Origin: CAZOZZ01 sp965262425
GTDB taxonomy: Bacteria; Acidobacteriota; Terriglobia; 20CM-2-55-15
DNA length: 64,000 nt
NCBI GenBank assembly: GCA_965262425.1
Contig: OZ253536.1
Span: forward strand, 2,542,001 to 2,606,000
Direction of reading: 5' to 3'
Shown: positions 51,578-61,160 of the stretch, one piece after another
Position numbering within the stretch: the first letter of the stretch is position 1
Layout: each line of letters starts with the position of its first letter
The notes under the pieces: generated by a model
What the model was told of the DNA's origin: nothing
The model's input: only the letters and a program-made list of their open reading frames with translations
Database searches by the model: none
Made by a program: the position numbers and the translations under genes

Positions 51578-52486
51578 ATGAAAGAACACGCAACGTATCT
51601 CTTGTCCCTGCCCGAGCGGATTCTGCGATCGGCCTCTGCGGTTGCGGGCGGCCTGCTTCGTGAAATAGGAGAGGCGACGTTGCCCGAAGGCGTGCGGGAG
51701 ACTCGGCTCTATACCAATCTGGTCGACGCCACTTTGCGCTTCCTGATCGAACAGGTCGGTGAGGTTGAAGGAGTCTATTAGGATGAGGGCAAGCTGAACG
51801 AGAACTTCCTCCTGCGTAGGACCGCGGGCGGCGGAATCGAAATGATCGGCATCCTGGCGTTTCGGGCATCGCCGGTGTGGGTCCTGGCTGCTCTGGCGGA
51901 CGTTACCGGCGCGGGCCGAAACCTGATGATCGACATCACGAAATCTCTCAAGGAACAGGGCCTTCTGGATTCGGATACGGATTTCAGCACGGTCGATCAA
52001 ATGCTCGACGGACTCGAACAGAGCGCCGGGCGAGCGGCCGATGCAATCAATACACCTCCGCTGGACGTGGCCGGGTTGCGCGAAGAATGGTCGAGCCTGA
52101 AGGTCGAACTGGCAAAGCTTCCGCCGAAGAGCCTCCCTTCTACGAAAGCAGTCACGAGCGCCTGGGCGGACCTCAAGCACGAATCGCGTGCTCAGAGCCG
52201 GTCGGTGTTCGAAATGTCTTCCGTGATGGCTCTTTCCGCCGTTGGAGCTCTACCTGAAAAGGTGTACTGGCTGTCCCGTTCGGCGAAGCTTGCGGGCGAA
52301 CGAACGGGCCAGATGTTTGCCGGTCCGCTACTGGAACATTACCGCGACACTCTGTCGGAAATCTCAGATGTTGGATTCCTGCGCTACTGGACCAAACAGT
52401 TTCGCCCCTATCTACAAACAGCGGCCTCCCAATTCTCCCCGCAACACGGCTCGCTGACGGAACGACTTCTGGGCAAAGACCGGTAA
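51578..52486 (+). pseudogene. Conserved-looking gene interrupted by one in-frame TAG
   Basis: The frame from ATG 51578 gives LLSLPERILRSASAVAGGLLREIGEATLPEGVRETRLY, then VEGVY-stop (TAG at 51779-51781). It continues without a shift as DEGKLNENFLLRRTAGGG, FRASPVWVLAALADVTGAGR and so on to 52486. The whole frame is 302 codons. Many neighbours use TAG as a normal stop, so this is most simply a nonsense mutation; an internal ATG at 51842 might start a shortened product. I do not recognise the family. It begins 7 bp after phzF. Confidence 0.72.
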
Positions 52487-52524
52487 CCCGTTACTCAGTG
52501 TTGCCCAGATCGCAGATCACCTGC

Positions 52525-53433
52525 CTAGGCGCCGCGTACGTATTGGTTGAACCACTCGATGGTGCGCGTCCATGCCTGCTCCGCCGCGACCTTGTTGTAG
52601 CGTTCCGGAGTGGCGTCATTGAAAAAGCCATGAACAGAATCCGGATAAATGTGGCCTTCGTATGTAATGTCGTTGTTCTTGAGTTCCGCCTCATACGCGG
52701 GATATGCGCCGACCAACCGTGCGTCGAGCGCGCCGTGATGTATGAGCATTGCCGCTGAGATTTTCGACACGTCCTGGGCCCCGGGCGCTCCTCCATAAAA
52801 CGGGGCGGCCGCGGCCAGACCCGCTCCCAGCAGAACAGCCAATGTATTGGACATACCGCCGCCGTAGCAAAAACCTGTTACACCGATGTTGCCTGTACAG
52901 TCCGGACGTGATTTCAGCCATTCGGCTGCGGCGACGAAATCCTGGGTCATCTTGGCGCGATCGATCGTGCGAAATAACTGGCCGCCTCTGTAGTCGTCGC
53001 TCGGGTAACCCCCGACTGTCGTGAGCGCGTCTGGAGCAAATGCCATGAAGTTCTTCAGGGCGAAGCGTCGTGCAACGTCCTCGGTGTGCGGATTCAGTCC
53101 CCGATTCTCATGCACAACGAGGACTCCGGGCAGTTCGGATGGGGTCTCGCTGCGTGAATCGGCGCTGAATGGTCGCACGAGATAGCCCCGGATGAAGCCA
53201 TTTCCATCTGGTGAGGGTACGGTCTCATAGGTCGCCTTGATCCGCTCGTCATCCTTGGCAACCTGCTGTCCCAACGCGTAGTTGGGCATCAAAGCTTCGA
53301 CTATCGCGGCGGCAGTAAGACCGGCGAAGGCGAACCGCTTCACCCCGCTGAAAAAGTCACGACGACTGACCTCGCCGTGAATGTAACGTGTGTAGAGGTC
53401 TACTGCTTCGGCGGGAATTTTCACTTTTTCCAT
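52525..53433 (-). CDS. Tat-exported dienelactone hydrolase family protein
   Basis: 302 residues from the ATG at 53433 (GGAG at good spacing). The N-terminus has a twin-arginine signal (SRRDFFSG, Arg24-Arg25, then GVKRFAFAGLTAAAIVEALM), so folded export is likely. The alpha/beta-hydrolase fold has the triad Cys189 (GFCYGGG), Asp238 (HGALDARLVG) and His268 (DSVHGFFND), with VHENRGLNPHTEDVARRFA as the family block. Such enzymes hydrolyse lactones or esters. The physiological substrate is unknown. Confidence 0.9.
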   Translation of the reverse strand: MEKVKIPAEAVDLYTRYIHGEVSRRDFFSGVKRFAFAGLTAAAIVEALMPNYALGQQVAKDDERIKATYETVPSPDGNGFIRGYLVRPFSADSRSETPSELPGVLVVHENRGLNPHTEDVARRFALKNFMAFAPDALTTVGGYPSDDYRGGQLFRTIDRAKMTQDFVAAAEWLKSRPDCTGNIGVTGFCYGGGMSNTLAVLLGAGLAAAAPFYGGAPGAQDVSKISAAMLIHHGALDARLVGAYPAYEAELKNNDITYEGHIYPDSVHGFFNDATPERYNKVAAEQAWTRTIEWFNQYVRGA

Positions 53434-53632
53434 TGATGGCTCCTTGTCTTCCATTGATATAGCTCCTTCCGGCGCGTTGAGGATATCACTGCTCGCGCTA
53501 CTTCGGAATCAGGCAAGTTAGCCGTTTGATTGACCTCAAGTTCCTTCCCTCGTATTATTCAGTCAGATTTTCTAAGTGTCCTCAACGACATGCTATCGAC
53601 GCTGGATGTTATGAAACGTGTTTTGAGGCTCC
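53434..53632. other. Intergenic stretch before the inverted-repeat element
   Basis: Upstream region of the hydrolase gene (minus) and the left flank of the 164-bp element. No additional gene is supported. Confidence 0.5.
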
Positions 53633-53796
53633 TAGGAGCCTGCGCGGCAGAAGGGATCGTAGCGAGAAAGTGGAGAATCGAGGCCAGATTTTCTCGATTT
53701 TGAGGCGAATAGTGGTTCTATTAACGAAAAATCGAGGAAATAATGGACCGATTATACCGCTTTCGCAGTAGATCTCTTCTGCCGCGCAGGCTCCTA
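53633..53796. mobile_element. 164-bp inverted-repeat (MITE-like) element
   Basis: 26-bp terminal inverted repeats, beginning TAGGAGCCTGCGCGGCAGAA (53633-53658, and complement of 53771-53796, 25 of 26 identical). Inside, ATCGAG...CTCGAT and a GAGGAAATAATG segment occur. A partial copy lies at 29541-29600. No target duplication is evident. The right arm contains the Shine-Dalgarno-like GAGGA and the ATG of the following gene. Confidence 0.7.
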
Positions 53797-55188
53797 TCGC
53801 TGATCATTCCGCTCGCTCTGTTTGTTGAACCCAACGCGAACAGCCAGACCATCGGGACCCTAACCAGCGTCCCTGCCGGACTGAATGCAGCGACAAGTTC
53901 CGCAACCGGCGGGTCCCAGTGGCCACAGTGGCGCGGCCCCGGCGGGCGCGGTATATCCGACGAGACAGACCTGCCGCTCGGCTGGAGCGACACCGAGAAC
54001 CTGGCCTGGAAGGTCGAGATCGAGGGCAAGGGGCATTCGTCTCCAAGCGTATGGGGGAACCGGGTGTTCCTCACGACCGCCGTGCAGGGCGAGGAGGTCC
54101 CGGGCGCCGGGCCGCCCATCCACACGTATGGGGGAGAGGTGTTCCTGCACCCCGATTCCATGGGCGGAAACTTCAGCCACACCTTGAAGGTCGTGGCCTT
54201 CGACGCCACCACCGGCGAAAGGGTCTGGGAGCAGGTGGCATACGAGGGCCGGGTCTTCGACGACCGCCACCGTAGGAACTCCTACGCCAGCCCCACCGTG
54301 GCGACCGGCGGCGAGTACGTCTACGCCTACTTCGGTCCCGAGGGGCTCTACTGCTACGACTTCGACGGAAACCTCGTTTGGCAGGCCGAGATAGGCAAGA
54401 TCAAGACTGTCGGGCTCGGAACCGGCACCTCGCCGGTGATCTATGAGAACCTGGTCATCATCGCCGCCGACGAGGACGAGGGGGCGAACTCTTTCATCGT
54501 CGCGCTCGACCGCTTCACTGGAGAGGAAGTGTGGAAAGAAACACGTCCGGTACAGGCAAGCTGGGCGACGCCCCTTCTGGTCGTGGCCCCCAACGATCGA
54601 ACCCAGCTGGTGGTCAGCGGCAACGAGTTGTTGCTTTCCTACGACCCGGCGACCGGGGAAGAGCTGTGGCGAGCCGACGGGCTAATGAGCCACGCCATTC
54701 ACACCCCCCTGGCCGCCGGAGAGATGGTCTACCTGACCTCCGGTTTTCCGAGAAACGTCCTTCGGGCCTTTCGCCTGGACGCCAACGGCGACCTCGATGG
54801 AAGCGAGGGCCTCGTGTGGGAGTACAAGAAGGGAATGGCGTATGTGACCTCCAACATCGTGTACCGGGGGCACGTTTACCTGTTCAACGATGGTGGATTC
54901 GTGACCTGCCTGGACGCCCTCACCGGTGAGATCGTCTACGAGGGCGGCAGGCCCCCTGTACCGGGGAACTTCAAGTCGTCTCCGGTGGCCTACGATGGCA
55001 AGATCCTCATCGGCAGTGAGGAGGGCGACCTGTTCGTGCTCAAGGCGGGGCCCGAGTTCGAGGTGCTCGCCACCAACTCGATGAATGAAGTCGTCTGGGC
55101 ATCGCCTGCGATTTCCAACGGAAAGATCTACATCCGCGGCGACCGTCATCTGTTCGCAGCCGGCCAGGCGCAAGGGAACCAGGATTAG
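53743..55188 (+). CDS. PQQ-type beta-propeller protein, exported
   Basis: 481 residues with a signal-like segment (SLLPRRLLSLIIPLALFVEP) and seven or so WD40/PQQ-like blades: QWPQWRGPGGRGISDETDLP, LAWKVEIEGKGHSSPSVWGNRVFLTTA, VVAFDATTGERVWEQVAYEG, NLVIIAADEDEGANSFIVALDRFTGEEVWKETR, SPVAYDGKILIGSEEGDLFVL. The nearest family is the PQQ-binding-like beta-propeller of BamB-like or quinoprotein-like proteins; no catalytic residue is obvious. The ATG and first 18 residues are encoded by the 164-bp repeat, so the original start may have been displaced. Confidence 0.83.
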   Translation: MDRLYRFRSRSLLPRRLLSLIIPLALFVEPNANSQTIGTLTSVPAGLNAATSSATGGSQWPQWRGPGGRGISDETDLPLGWSDTENLAWKVEIEGKGHSSPSVWGNRVFLTTAVQGEEVPGAGPPIHTYGGEVFLHPDSMGGNFSHTLKVVAFDATTGERVWEQVAYEGRVFDDRHRRNSYASPTVATGGEYVYAYFGPEGLYCYDFDGNLVWQAEIGKIKTVGLGTGTSPVIYENLVIIAADEDEGANSFIVALDRFTGEEVWKETRPVQASWATPLLVVAPNDRTQLVVSGNELLLSYDPATGEELWRADGLMSHAIHTPLAAGEMVYLTSGFPRNVLRAFRLDANGDLDGSEGLVWEYKKGMAYVTSNIVYRGHVYLFNDGGFVTCLDALTGEIVYEGGRPPVPGNFKSSPVAYDGKILIGSEEGDLFVLKAGPEFEVLATNSMNEVVWASPAISNGKIYIRGDRHLFAAGQAQGNQD

Positions 55189-55208
55189 GCGCAGCATGGT
55201 GCGGGCCC

Positions 55209-56381
55209 TTAAGACAAATCAGCCTGGCGATTCCACTCGATCAAGGCGGATGCCGCCGCAGAAATCGATTCGGTCGATTCCGCAAACGAAAACCGGATAA
55301 ACCGATGGCCGCGGACGGGATCGAAGTCGAGACCGGGAGTGACCGCGACCCCGGTTTCGTTCAGAATTCTGCTGCAGAAAGACACGCTGTCGTCGGTCCG
55401 GTTCGACACGTCCGCATAGATGTAGAAAGCACCATCGACGGGTGCCAGGCGGTCGAATCCGGCCTTGGGCAGTTGATCGAGCAGCAACCGACGATTAGCT
55501 GCATACCGCTCCACGTTGAGATCCAGTTCTTCGATGCAGTCGAAGGCAGCGACGGCTGCCAGCTGGGACAACGAAGGTGGCGAAACGAACAAATTCTGAG
55601 CCAGGCACTCGATCGCCCGCAGCATGTCCCCGGGAACGACCATCCAGCCGAGCCGCCAGCCGGTCATTGAAAAGTACTTGGAGAAGCTATTGATCACGAC
55701 GGCGTCGTCTCCGAACGCCAGGGCCGTCTTCGCTTTCTGGTCGTACGTTATTCCATGGTAAATCTCGTCCGAAATCATGCGGATCCCATGGGTCCGGCAA
55801 AATGCCCGGAGATCCCGCATGGCGTCGGAATCCAGCATTGTGCCGGTGGGATTCGAGGGGCTCGCCACGATCAGCCCGTCGAGCTGGCCGTTTTGCCGCA
55901 TCGCCTCGGCCAGCAACTCCGGTGTGGGCTGAAATCGATGCTCCGCGTCGGCCTCGACAACGACGGGTTCGATACCGAAGGCCGACAGAATGTGTCTGTA
56001 GCAGGGGTATCCCGGAGCCACCGTCGCAACCCGATCGCCGGCGTCGAAAGCGGCGAGGAACGACAGTACGAATCCCCCGGTTGAGCCTGTAGTCACAACA
56101 ACCCGCGCGGGATCGACCGTGACACCGTGGTAGCTCTGGTAGTGTCCGGCAATCGCCGAACGCAACTCCGGAATGCCCAGCGCGACGGTATAGCCGAGAC
56201 GCTGGGTTTCGAGCGCGCGCTTGGCCGCGGCCAGAACGCCCGCCGGGGCCCGCGTTCCCGGCTGTCCGACCTCCAGGTGGAAGACGGCATTGCCCTCCGC
56301 TTCCCTCTCGGCCGCGGCGGCCATCACATCCATTACGATGAAGGGAGGAATCGCGCCCCTGCTTGATATTTTTAGCGCCAT
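55209..56381 (-). CDS. PLP-dependent class I aminotransferase
   Basis: 390 residues from the ATG at 56381 (GAAGGGAA upstream), chosen over an in-frame ATG at 56657 that lies in the LLM gene. Fold type I signatures: FHLEVGQPGTRAP near residue 35, TTGSTGGFVLSFLAAFDAGDRV, NPTGTM, SDEIYHGITY (PLP-ring Asp) and NSFSKYFSMTGWRLGW (the lysine Schiff base). The enzyme exchanges an amino group between an amino acid and a 2-oxoacid; aspartate/aromatic type is most likely. Confidence 0.92.
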   Translation of the reverse strand: MALKISSRGAIPPFIVMDVMAAAAEREAEGNAVFHLEVGQPGTRAPAGVLAAAKRALETQRLGYTVALGIPELRSAIAGHYQSYHGVTVDPARVVVTTGSTGGFVLSFLAAFDAGDRVATVAPGYPCYRHILSAFGIEPVVVEADAEHRFQPTPELLAEAMRQNGQLDGLIVASPSNPTGTMLDSDAMRDLRAFCRTHGIRMISDEIYHGITYDQKAKTALAFGDDAVVINSFSKYFSMTGWRLGWMVVPGDMLRAIECLAQNLFVSPPSLSQLAAVAAFDCIEELDLNVERYAANRRLLLDQLPKAGFDRLAPVDGAFYIYADVSNRTDDSVSFCSRILNETGVAVTPGLDFDPVRGHRFIRFSFAESTESISAAASALIEWNRQADLS

Positions 56382-56478
56382 GTTGGTTTCCCTTCTGCTT
56401 GAAGATTCGACCAGCGACGAGTGGGCCCACTCGGGGACCGCCTTACGCCGCCGGCGACGAACACACCATTCATTTTCA

Positions 56479-57489
56479 TCAGAGATTGTGCAGTGCTGGC
56501 AGAACCTCCCGGCCCACCAACTCGATGTGATCGAGCACCTCCCGCTGGGACATCCCCGGATAGAACAGGCGAAGACAGACTTTGTTGAATCCCAACGCCA
56601 CGTACCGTGCCAGTTGCCGGACGCAATCATCCGGGCTGCCGATGATGAAAGTTCCATCGGCCGAGACGTCGTCTCCGGTCAACTTACGGGTCAGCTCGGA
56701 GTCGGATCCCTGTAGCCCGTGCTGCGCGTACACCTCATACTTGCGCCGGAAGCCGGCACGGGCCAGCCTGAAGGCCTCCTCACGACTTCCGGCGCAGAAG
56801 AATTCCCTCATGAGGACCATGTCGTCCGGAATCGGGTGCCCCCCGTCGGCCAATTCCCGGTGATAGATGTCGATCTGGGGCCGGATGATGTCATAGGACT
56901 GTGCCGGCCCGACAAACAGTATATGTCCCTCACGACCCACTCTTCGAACGGCTCGGTCGCTCATCCCTGTCAACCAGATCTGTGGGTAAGGAATCTGAAA
57001 CGTCCTGGCCGTAGGACGCGCATTGGTGACGTGGAAATAACGTCCGTCGTGAGTCACCTCCTCCTCGGTCCAGAGGCGTATCATCAGTTCCAGAGCTTCG
57101 GAATTCCGAGTTGCCCTCTCCGACATCCGGGTGCCAAAGGCCTCGCACTCCTCGGGCCGGTATCCCAGTCCCAACCCAAGAATGAGCCGGCCCTGGCAAA
57201 TATGATCCAGCGTCGCCACCTGCTCGGCGACGTCGACTGGGTTCAGCAAAGGAAGCAGCAGCGCGGACGTCGCCAGCTTCATCTTCCCCGGCTCGGCGGC
57301 AAGCCGGGCCAACACCGGCAGCGGCTGGAAATGTTGAAACGGATCGATCAGGTAGTGGTGCCCCCAGCAGTAGATGTCGAATCCCGCATCCCGGGCCGCC
57401 CGAAACTGCTCCAGGTGATTCTGCCACTGCAGCTGAAGGTCGATACTACCCCTGTCGACGACCTGTCCCACCTGATACCCAACTTCCAT
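56479..57489 (-). CDS. LLM-class flavin-dependent oxidoreductase
   Basis: 336 residues from the ATG at 57489, which has GGGGG upstream. It has a luciferase-like TIM barrel: MEVGYQVGQVVDRG, FRAARDAGFDIYCWGHHYLIDPFQHFQPLPVLARLAA, LATSALLLPLLNPVDVAEQVATLDHICQGRLILGLGLGYRPEECEAFG, and a C-terminal GSPDDCVRQLARYVALGFNKVCLRLFYPGM. Enzymes of this type use FMNH2 or F420. The substrate is not predictable. It is followed by the aminotransferase gene about 97 bp downstream on the same strand, possibly as one transcript. Confidence 0.9.
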   Translation of the reverse strand: MEVGYQVGQVVDRGSIDLQLQWQNHLEQFRAARDAGFDIYCWGHHYLIDPFQHFQPLPVLARLAAEPGKMKLATSALLLPLLNPVDVAEQVATLDHICQGRLILGLGLGYRPEECEAFGTRMSERATRNSEALELMIRLWTEEEVTHDGRYFHVTNARPTARTFQIPYPQIWLTGMSDRAVRRVGREGHILFVGPAQSYDIIRPQIDIYHRELADGGHPIPDDMVLMREFFCAGSREEAFRLARAGFRRKYEVYAQHGLQGSDSELTRKLTGDDVSADGTFIIGSPDDCVRQLARYVALGFNKVCLRLFYPGMSQREVLDHIELVGREVLPALHNL

Positions 57490-57658
57490 AACCCCCACAA
57501 TGCCGCGCCAGCCTACTTGGTTCAAGAGTTTCCAGTCTCGGACCCGAATCCGTGGGTGATAGCAGGTATTCCTCCGGTCTGCTCAATCGGTCGCGACCGA
57601 AGCTGACCGAAATCTGGGCGTTAGTGGTTAGTTATTCAGGAGCGGGCCCTAAGAACTC

Positions 57659-57760
57659 GACGCAGAGACGCAGAGACTCGGAGGGAGATTGTCGGATGAC
57701 CTTTAGCCGGGAACAAGAAAATCAGATCTCTGCGTCTTGGCGTCTTTGCGACTTTGCGTC
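57659..57760. repeat. Long inverted-repeat hairpin, family A copy 4
   Basis: Left arm GACGCAGAGACGCAGAG, right arm ending GACTTTGCGTC, with the same loop block as copy 3. The flanking repeat sequence (GCGAAGTTATTC) runs up to the 3' end of the kinase gene, so it lies only 26 bp beyond the kinase stop. Confidence 0.87.
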
Positions 57761-57786
57761 GAAAATTCCTCTCTTACAATGCGAAG

Positions 57787-59019
57787 TTATTCATGACGCC
57801 GTTCCCGCAAGAGTTTGCGGCGGCTGGCTGTGTGGTAGGCCTCGAAGGGCATGTAGGCGTAGAAGCCGAAGGTCAGCATGCCGAACACCGTTCCGAAAAA
57901 GCCGTTCGATATGCCCGATAGGCCCGCCAGAACTGCGAACGCGATCAGGTGCTTGGCCGCTTTCGGAAACTCGGCGTTGTAGAGTGCGCCGACGCCGGGC
58001 ATCAGGCCAAGAAAGAAAGCAAGTCCGGGTCGTTTGCCGCCGATGTGCTCATCGGCGACAGTAATGTCGACGATACTTCCCTGCGCTTGTGCGGGCGGTG
58101 GGGGTGCGGGAGCCCGCACGGGGACGTTCGGCACTTCGACGGCGGTCCTGGCCGCCGAAACGCTCATCATGCTGTCGCGACGAAGCCGCTTCAGATCCGA
58201 CCGGAGATCCGTGGCGTTCTGGTGACGGAGATCGGGATCCTTTTCAACGGCCTTACTGATGAGGCCGTCCAGGGCGGGAGGCAGTGTCGAGTTCAGGCGG
58301 GACGGCGAAACGGGTTCCCTCGTCAAAATCCCTTCAAAAACGACTGCGGAAGTTTCTCCCGGAAAAGCCTGTTGTCCGGTAGCCATCTCATAAAGAACCA
58401 CACCGGTCGAAAACAGGTCGGTCCGATTGTCGACTTCCCTCCCACGCGCCTGTTCGGGAGACATGTAGGCCACCGTACCAACGGTGGACCCCGCCTTCGT
58501 CAAATGTTCGTCGACCGTCGTCGCGCTGCCACCCTCTCTCGGCATCAGCTTGGCCAGACCGAAATCAAGAACCTTGATCTGGCCGTTTTCAGTGATAAAG
58601 ATGTTACCGGGCTTGATGTCGCGATGGATGATTCCGGCAGCATGCGCCGCCGAGAGCGCATCGGTGATCTGCATCCCCATTTCGAGCAATACGTTGAACT
58701 CGATTTTTCCAGAAGAAATCCGCTCGTTCAGCGGCTGCCCTTTGAGCAACTCCAACGCGAGATAGGGCCGCCCCTGCCACTCGCCGACGTCGAAAATCAT
58801 GCAGATGTGTGGATGGTTGAGTTTTGCGGCCGCACGTGCTTCGCGCTCGAAGCGTTCGAGCGCCTGCTTGTTCTCGGCATACTCCTCAGGCAGGAATTTC
58901 AGGGCGACCTGGCGACCGAGTCGCGTGTCTTCCGCTTTGAAGACCACCCCCATGCCCCCACGTCCGAGGGGCTCGAGGATCTTGTAATGGGAAACCGTTT
59001 TGCCGATCATATCGTTCAC
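57787..59019 (-). CDS. PknB-type serine/threonine protein kinase, membrane-anchored
   Basis: 410 residues. Kinase domain (about 9-275): glycine loop GRGGMG (19-24), Lys41 (VALKF), catalytic HRDIKPGN with Asp134, DFGLAK with Asp152, and an activation loop ending GTVAYMSPEQ. A Pro/Ala linker (about 290-330) and a C-terminal hydrophobic domain (about 335-400; LAFFLGLMPGVGALYNAEFPKAAKHLIAFAVLAG then FFGTVFGMLTFGFYAYMPF) anchor the protein to the membrane. It is followed upstream (3 bp) by an S9 peptidase gene. The substrate is unknown. Confidence 0.92.
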   Translation of the reverse strand: MNDMIGKTVSHYKILEPLGRGGMGVVFKAEDTRLGRQVALKFLPEEYAENKQALERFEREARAAAKLNHPHICMIFDVGEWQGRPYLALELLKGQPLNERISSGKIEFNVLLEMGMQITDALSAAHAAGIIHRDIKPGNIFITENGQIKVLDFGLAKLMPREGGSATTVDEHLTKAGSTVGTVAYMSPEQARGREVDNRTDLFSTGVVLYEMATGQQAFPGETSAVVFEGILTREPVSPSRLNSTLPPALDGLISKAVEKDPDLRHQNATDLRSDLKRLRRDSMMSVSAARTAVEVPNVPVRAPAPPPPAQAQGSIVDITVADEHIGGKRPGLAFFLGLMPGVGALYNAEFPKAAKHLIAFAVLAGLSGISNGFFGTVFGMLTFGFYAYMPFEAYHTASRRKLLRERRHE

Positions 59020-59021
59020 GG

Positions 59022-61160
59022 TCAGCGGTCCATGCCAAGCCGGTTAAGGATAAAGGCGTAATCGAACGCGAGGTCGCGCAATGTGTCGTACCGGCCCGAC
59101 GCTCCCCCGTGCCCGCCTGTCATGTTGATCTTCAGCAGTAGCAGGTTGTCGTCCGTTTTCAGATCACGTAGCCTGGCAACGTACTTCGCGGACTCCCAAT
59201 ACATCACCTGGCTATCGTTGAAAGACGTTTTTACCAGCATCGCGGGGTAGTCTTTGCTCTCGATGTTGGTATAGGGACAGTACGACTTCATGTACGCATA
59301 CTGTTCGGCCACATTCGGATTGCCCCATTCCAGGTATTCGCCAACCGTGAGCGGCAGGGAGTCATCCAACATCGAGTTCAGAACATCCACGAACGGGACA
59401 TTCGAGACCACGGCTGCGAAAAGGTCCGGACGCATATTCGTTACCGCGGCCGTCAACAGGCCACCGGCGCTTCCGCCGTTGATGACCAGCCGCTCGGTCG
59501 ACGTGTAACCGCCCTCGATCAAGTGTTCGGCAACGGCGATGAAATCGGTAAACGTGTTTCGCTTCGACATCATCTTGCCGTCGTCGTGCCACTTCTTGCC
59601 CAGGTCCCCACCGCCTCGAACATGCGCCATCGCGTAGATGACACCTCGATCGAGCAGGCTCAGGCGAACGGACGAAAACGAAAGTGAGAGTGGTACGCCG
59701 TAAGAACCGTATGCATAAAGCAACATCGGATTCGATCCATCCGGCTCCATCCCCTTGCGGTACACGATCGAAATCGGAACCTGAACCCCGTCGGGCGCCC
59801 TGGCGTAGAACCGCTTCGACTCGTAATCGGTGGAGGCGAATCCGCCCAACACCTCGGTTTCCTTCAGAAGGATCCGCCCGCGATCGTCCATGTCGTAATC
59901 GAAGATCGACGCCGGCTTCACCAGGGACTGGTAGCGGAAACGCAGATTGACGGTATCAAATTCCCTGTTGGCGGTCGGAAACACCGAATAAACGGGATCG
60001 GGAAATTCGATTCGGTGCTGCTTTCCGGATTCGAAATCGACAACCCTCAGGTTCTGCAGACCGGCTTGCCGCTCGAGAACGACACCGTGGTTTTTGAACA
60101 GTTCGAGTCCTTCCAGCGTGACCTCTTCGTCGTGAGGGATGAACTCGGTCCAGTTCTCCGTGTCCGGATCACCCACGGGCGCGGTCATGATTCGGAACGT
60201 CGGAGCGTCCTTGTTCGATCGGATATAGAACAGGCCGGACCGATGAAGAACATGGTACTCGTGGTCGGTTTCACGCGGCAACACAACGCGCGGCGCCTGA
60301 TCCGGGCGACTCGACGGAATGTAACGCACTTCGGTCGTCGTCGAACTGGCGGAGGTCACGAACACGTATTCGTCATCGAGCGAGCGAGTCAGCGACAGGC
60401 TGTAAAGTTTGTCGGCTTCCTCATAGACCAGTTCGTCGGCGGACCCGTCCGGAGCGGCCCCAACTTCGTGACGATAGACTCGATACGCCCTCTTTGCGTC
60501 GTCTTCAACGATGTAGAAGACGTTTCTGCTGTCGCCGGCCCAGACTGCTTCGACGACATGCGGAATGGCTTCGGACAGAGATCTTCCATCGCTCAGATCC
60601 TTCACGTGCAGCGTGTACTCCCGGAATCCCGTCACGTCGGTGGCATAGACAAGCAGGCGAGCGTCGTCGCTGACGTCGTAGGTCCACAATTGCAGGAAGT
60701 CCTGCCCCTCGGCCAACTCGTTCAGATCGAGCGTGATCTCCTCGATGCCGTCCGTCCTCCCCCGCTTCCGGGCGTGGATGGGATACTGCCTGCCCTGCTC
60801 GGTCCGCGAGTAGTACCAGTAGTCTCCCCGCCGGTATGGAACACTGAGGTCCGTTTCCTTGATACGCCCGACCATTTCCTTGTACAGGACTTCCTGGAAG
60901 GGCTCGGTATGCGCCATCATCCGGTCGGTGTAAGCGTCCTCGGCTTCCAGGTAGGACACAACGTCGGGATTCGTCTTATCTCGAAGCCAGTAGTAAGGGT
61001 CTTCCCTCCGGTCGCCGTGAACGGTGTCCACCTTGGACATCTTCCCGGCAATCGGAGGGGTCGTCACCCCTTGGGTCGTGTTATGCATGTCGTTTGAGCA
61101 CGAAAAAGCGAGTAACGATACACAGGCCAGCGGAACCACATCGAAACCTTTCATCTTCAT
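59022..61160 (-). CDS. S9-family prolyl oligopeptidase / oligopeptidase B, lipoprotein
   Basis: 712 residues from the ATG at 61160. A lipobox (LLAFSC, cysteine near residue 19) follows a short hydrophobic segment, so a lipid-anchored periplasmic protein is expected. The N-terminal seven-bladed propeller (about 50-440) includes EDPYYWLRDKTNPDVVSYLEAEDAYTD. The catalytic domain (about 470-712) has Ser in NGGSAGGLL (about 561), Asp in FNDSQVMYWE (about 646) and His in GGHGG (about 681). It cleaves peptides after proline or basic residues. Its stop lies 2 bp before the kinase start, so the pair is an operon. Confidence 0.92.
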   Translation of the reverse strand: MKMKGFDVVPLACVSLLAFSCSNDMHNTTQGVTTPPIAGKMSKVDTVHGDRREDPYYWLRDKTNPDVVSYLEAEDAYTDRMMAHTEPFQEVLYKEMVGRIKETDLSVPYRRGDYWYYSRTEQGRQYPIHARKRGRTDGIEEITLDLNELAEGQDFLQLWTYDVSDDARLLVYATDVTGFREYTLHVKDLSDGRSLSEAIPHVVEAVWAGDSRNVFYIVEDDAKRAYRVYRHEVGAAPDGSADELVYEEADKLYSLSLTRSLDDEYVFVTSASSTTTEVRYIPSSRPDQAPRVVLPRETDHEYHVLHRSGLFYIRSNKDAPTFRIMTAPVGDPDTENWTEFIPHDEEVTLEGLELFKNHGVVLERQAGLQNLRVVDFESGKQHRIEFPDPVYSVFPTANREFDTVNLRFRYQSLVKPASIFDYDMDDRGRILLKETEVLGGFASTDYESKRFYARAPDGVQVPISIVYRKGMEPDGSNPMLLYAYGSYGVPLSLSFSSVRLSLLDRGVIYAMAHVRGGGDLGKKWHDDGKMMSKRNTFTDFIAVAEHLIEGGYTSTERLVINGGSAGGLLTAAVTNMRPDLFAAVVSNVPFVDVLNSMLDDSLPLTVGEYLEWGNPNVAEQYAYMKSYCPYTNIESKDYPAMLVKTSFNDSQVMYWESAKYVARLRDLKTDDNLLLLKINMTGGHGGASGRYDTLRDLAFDYAFILNRLGMDR

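Noticed and set aside
51779..51781. TAG read as pyrrolysine or suppressed stop
   Set aside because: Several adjacent intact genes end in TAG and no pyl genes or recoding element is visible; a nonsense mutation is simpler.
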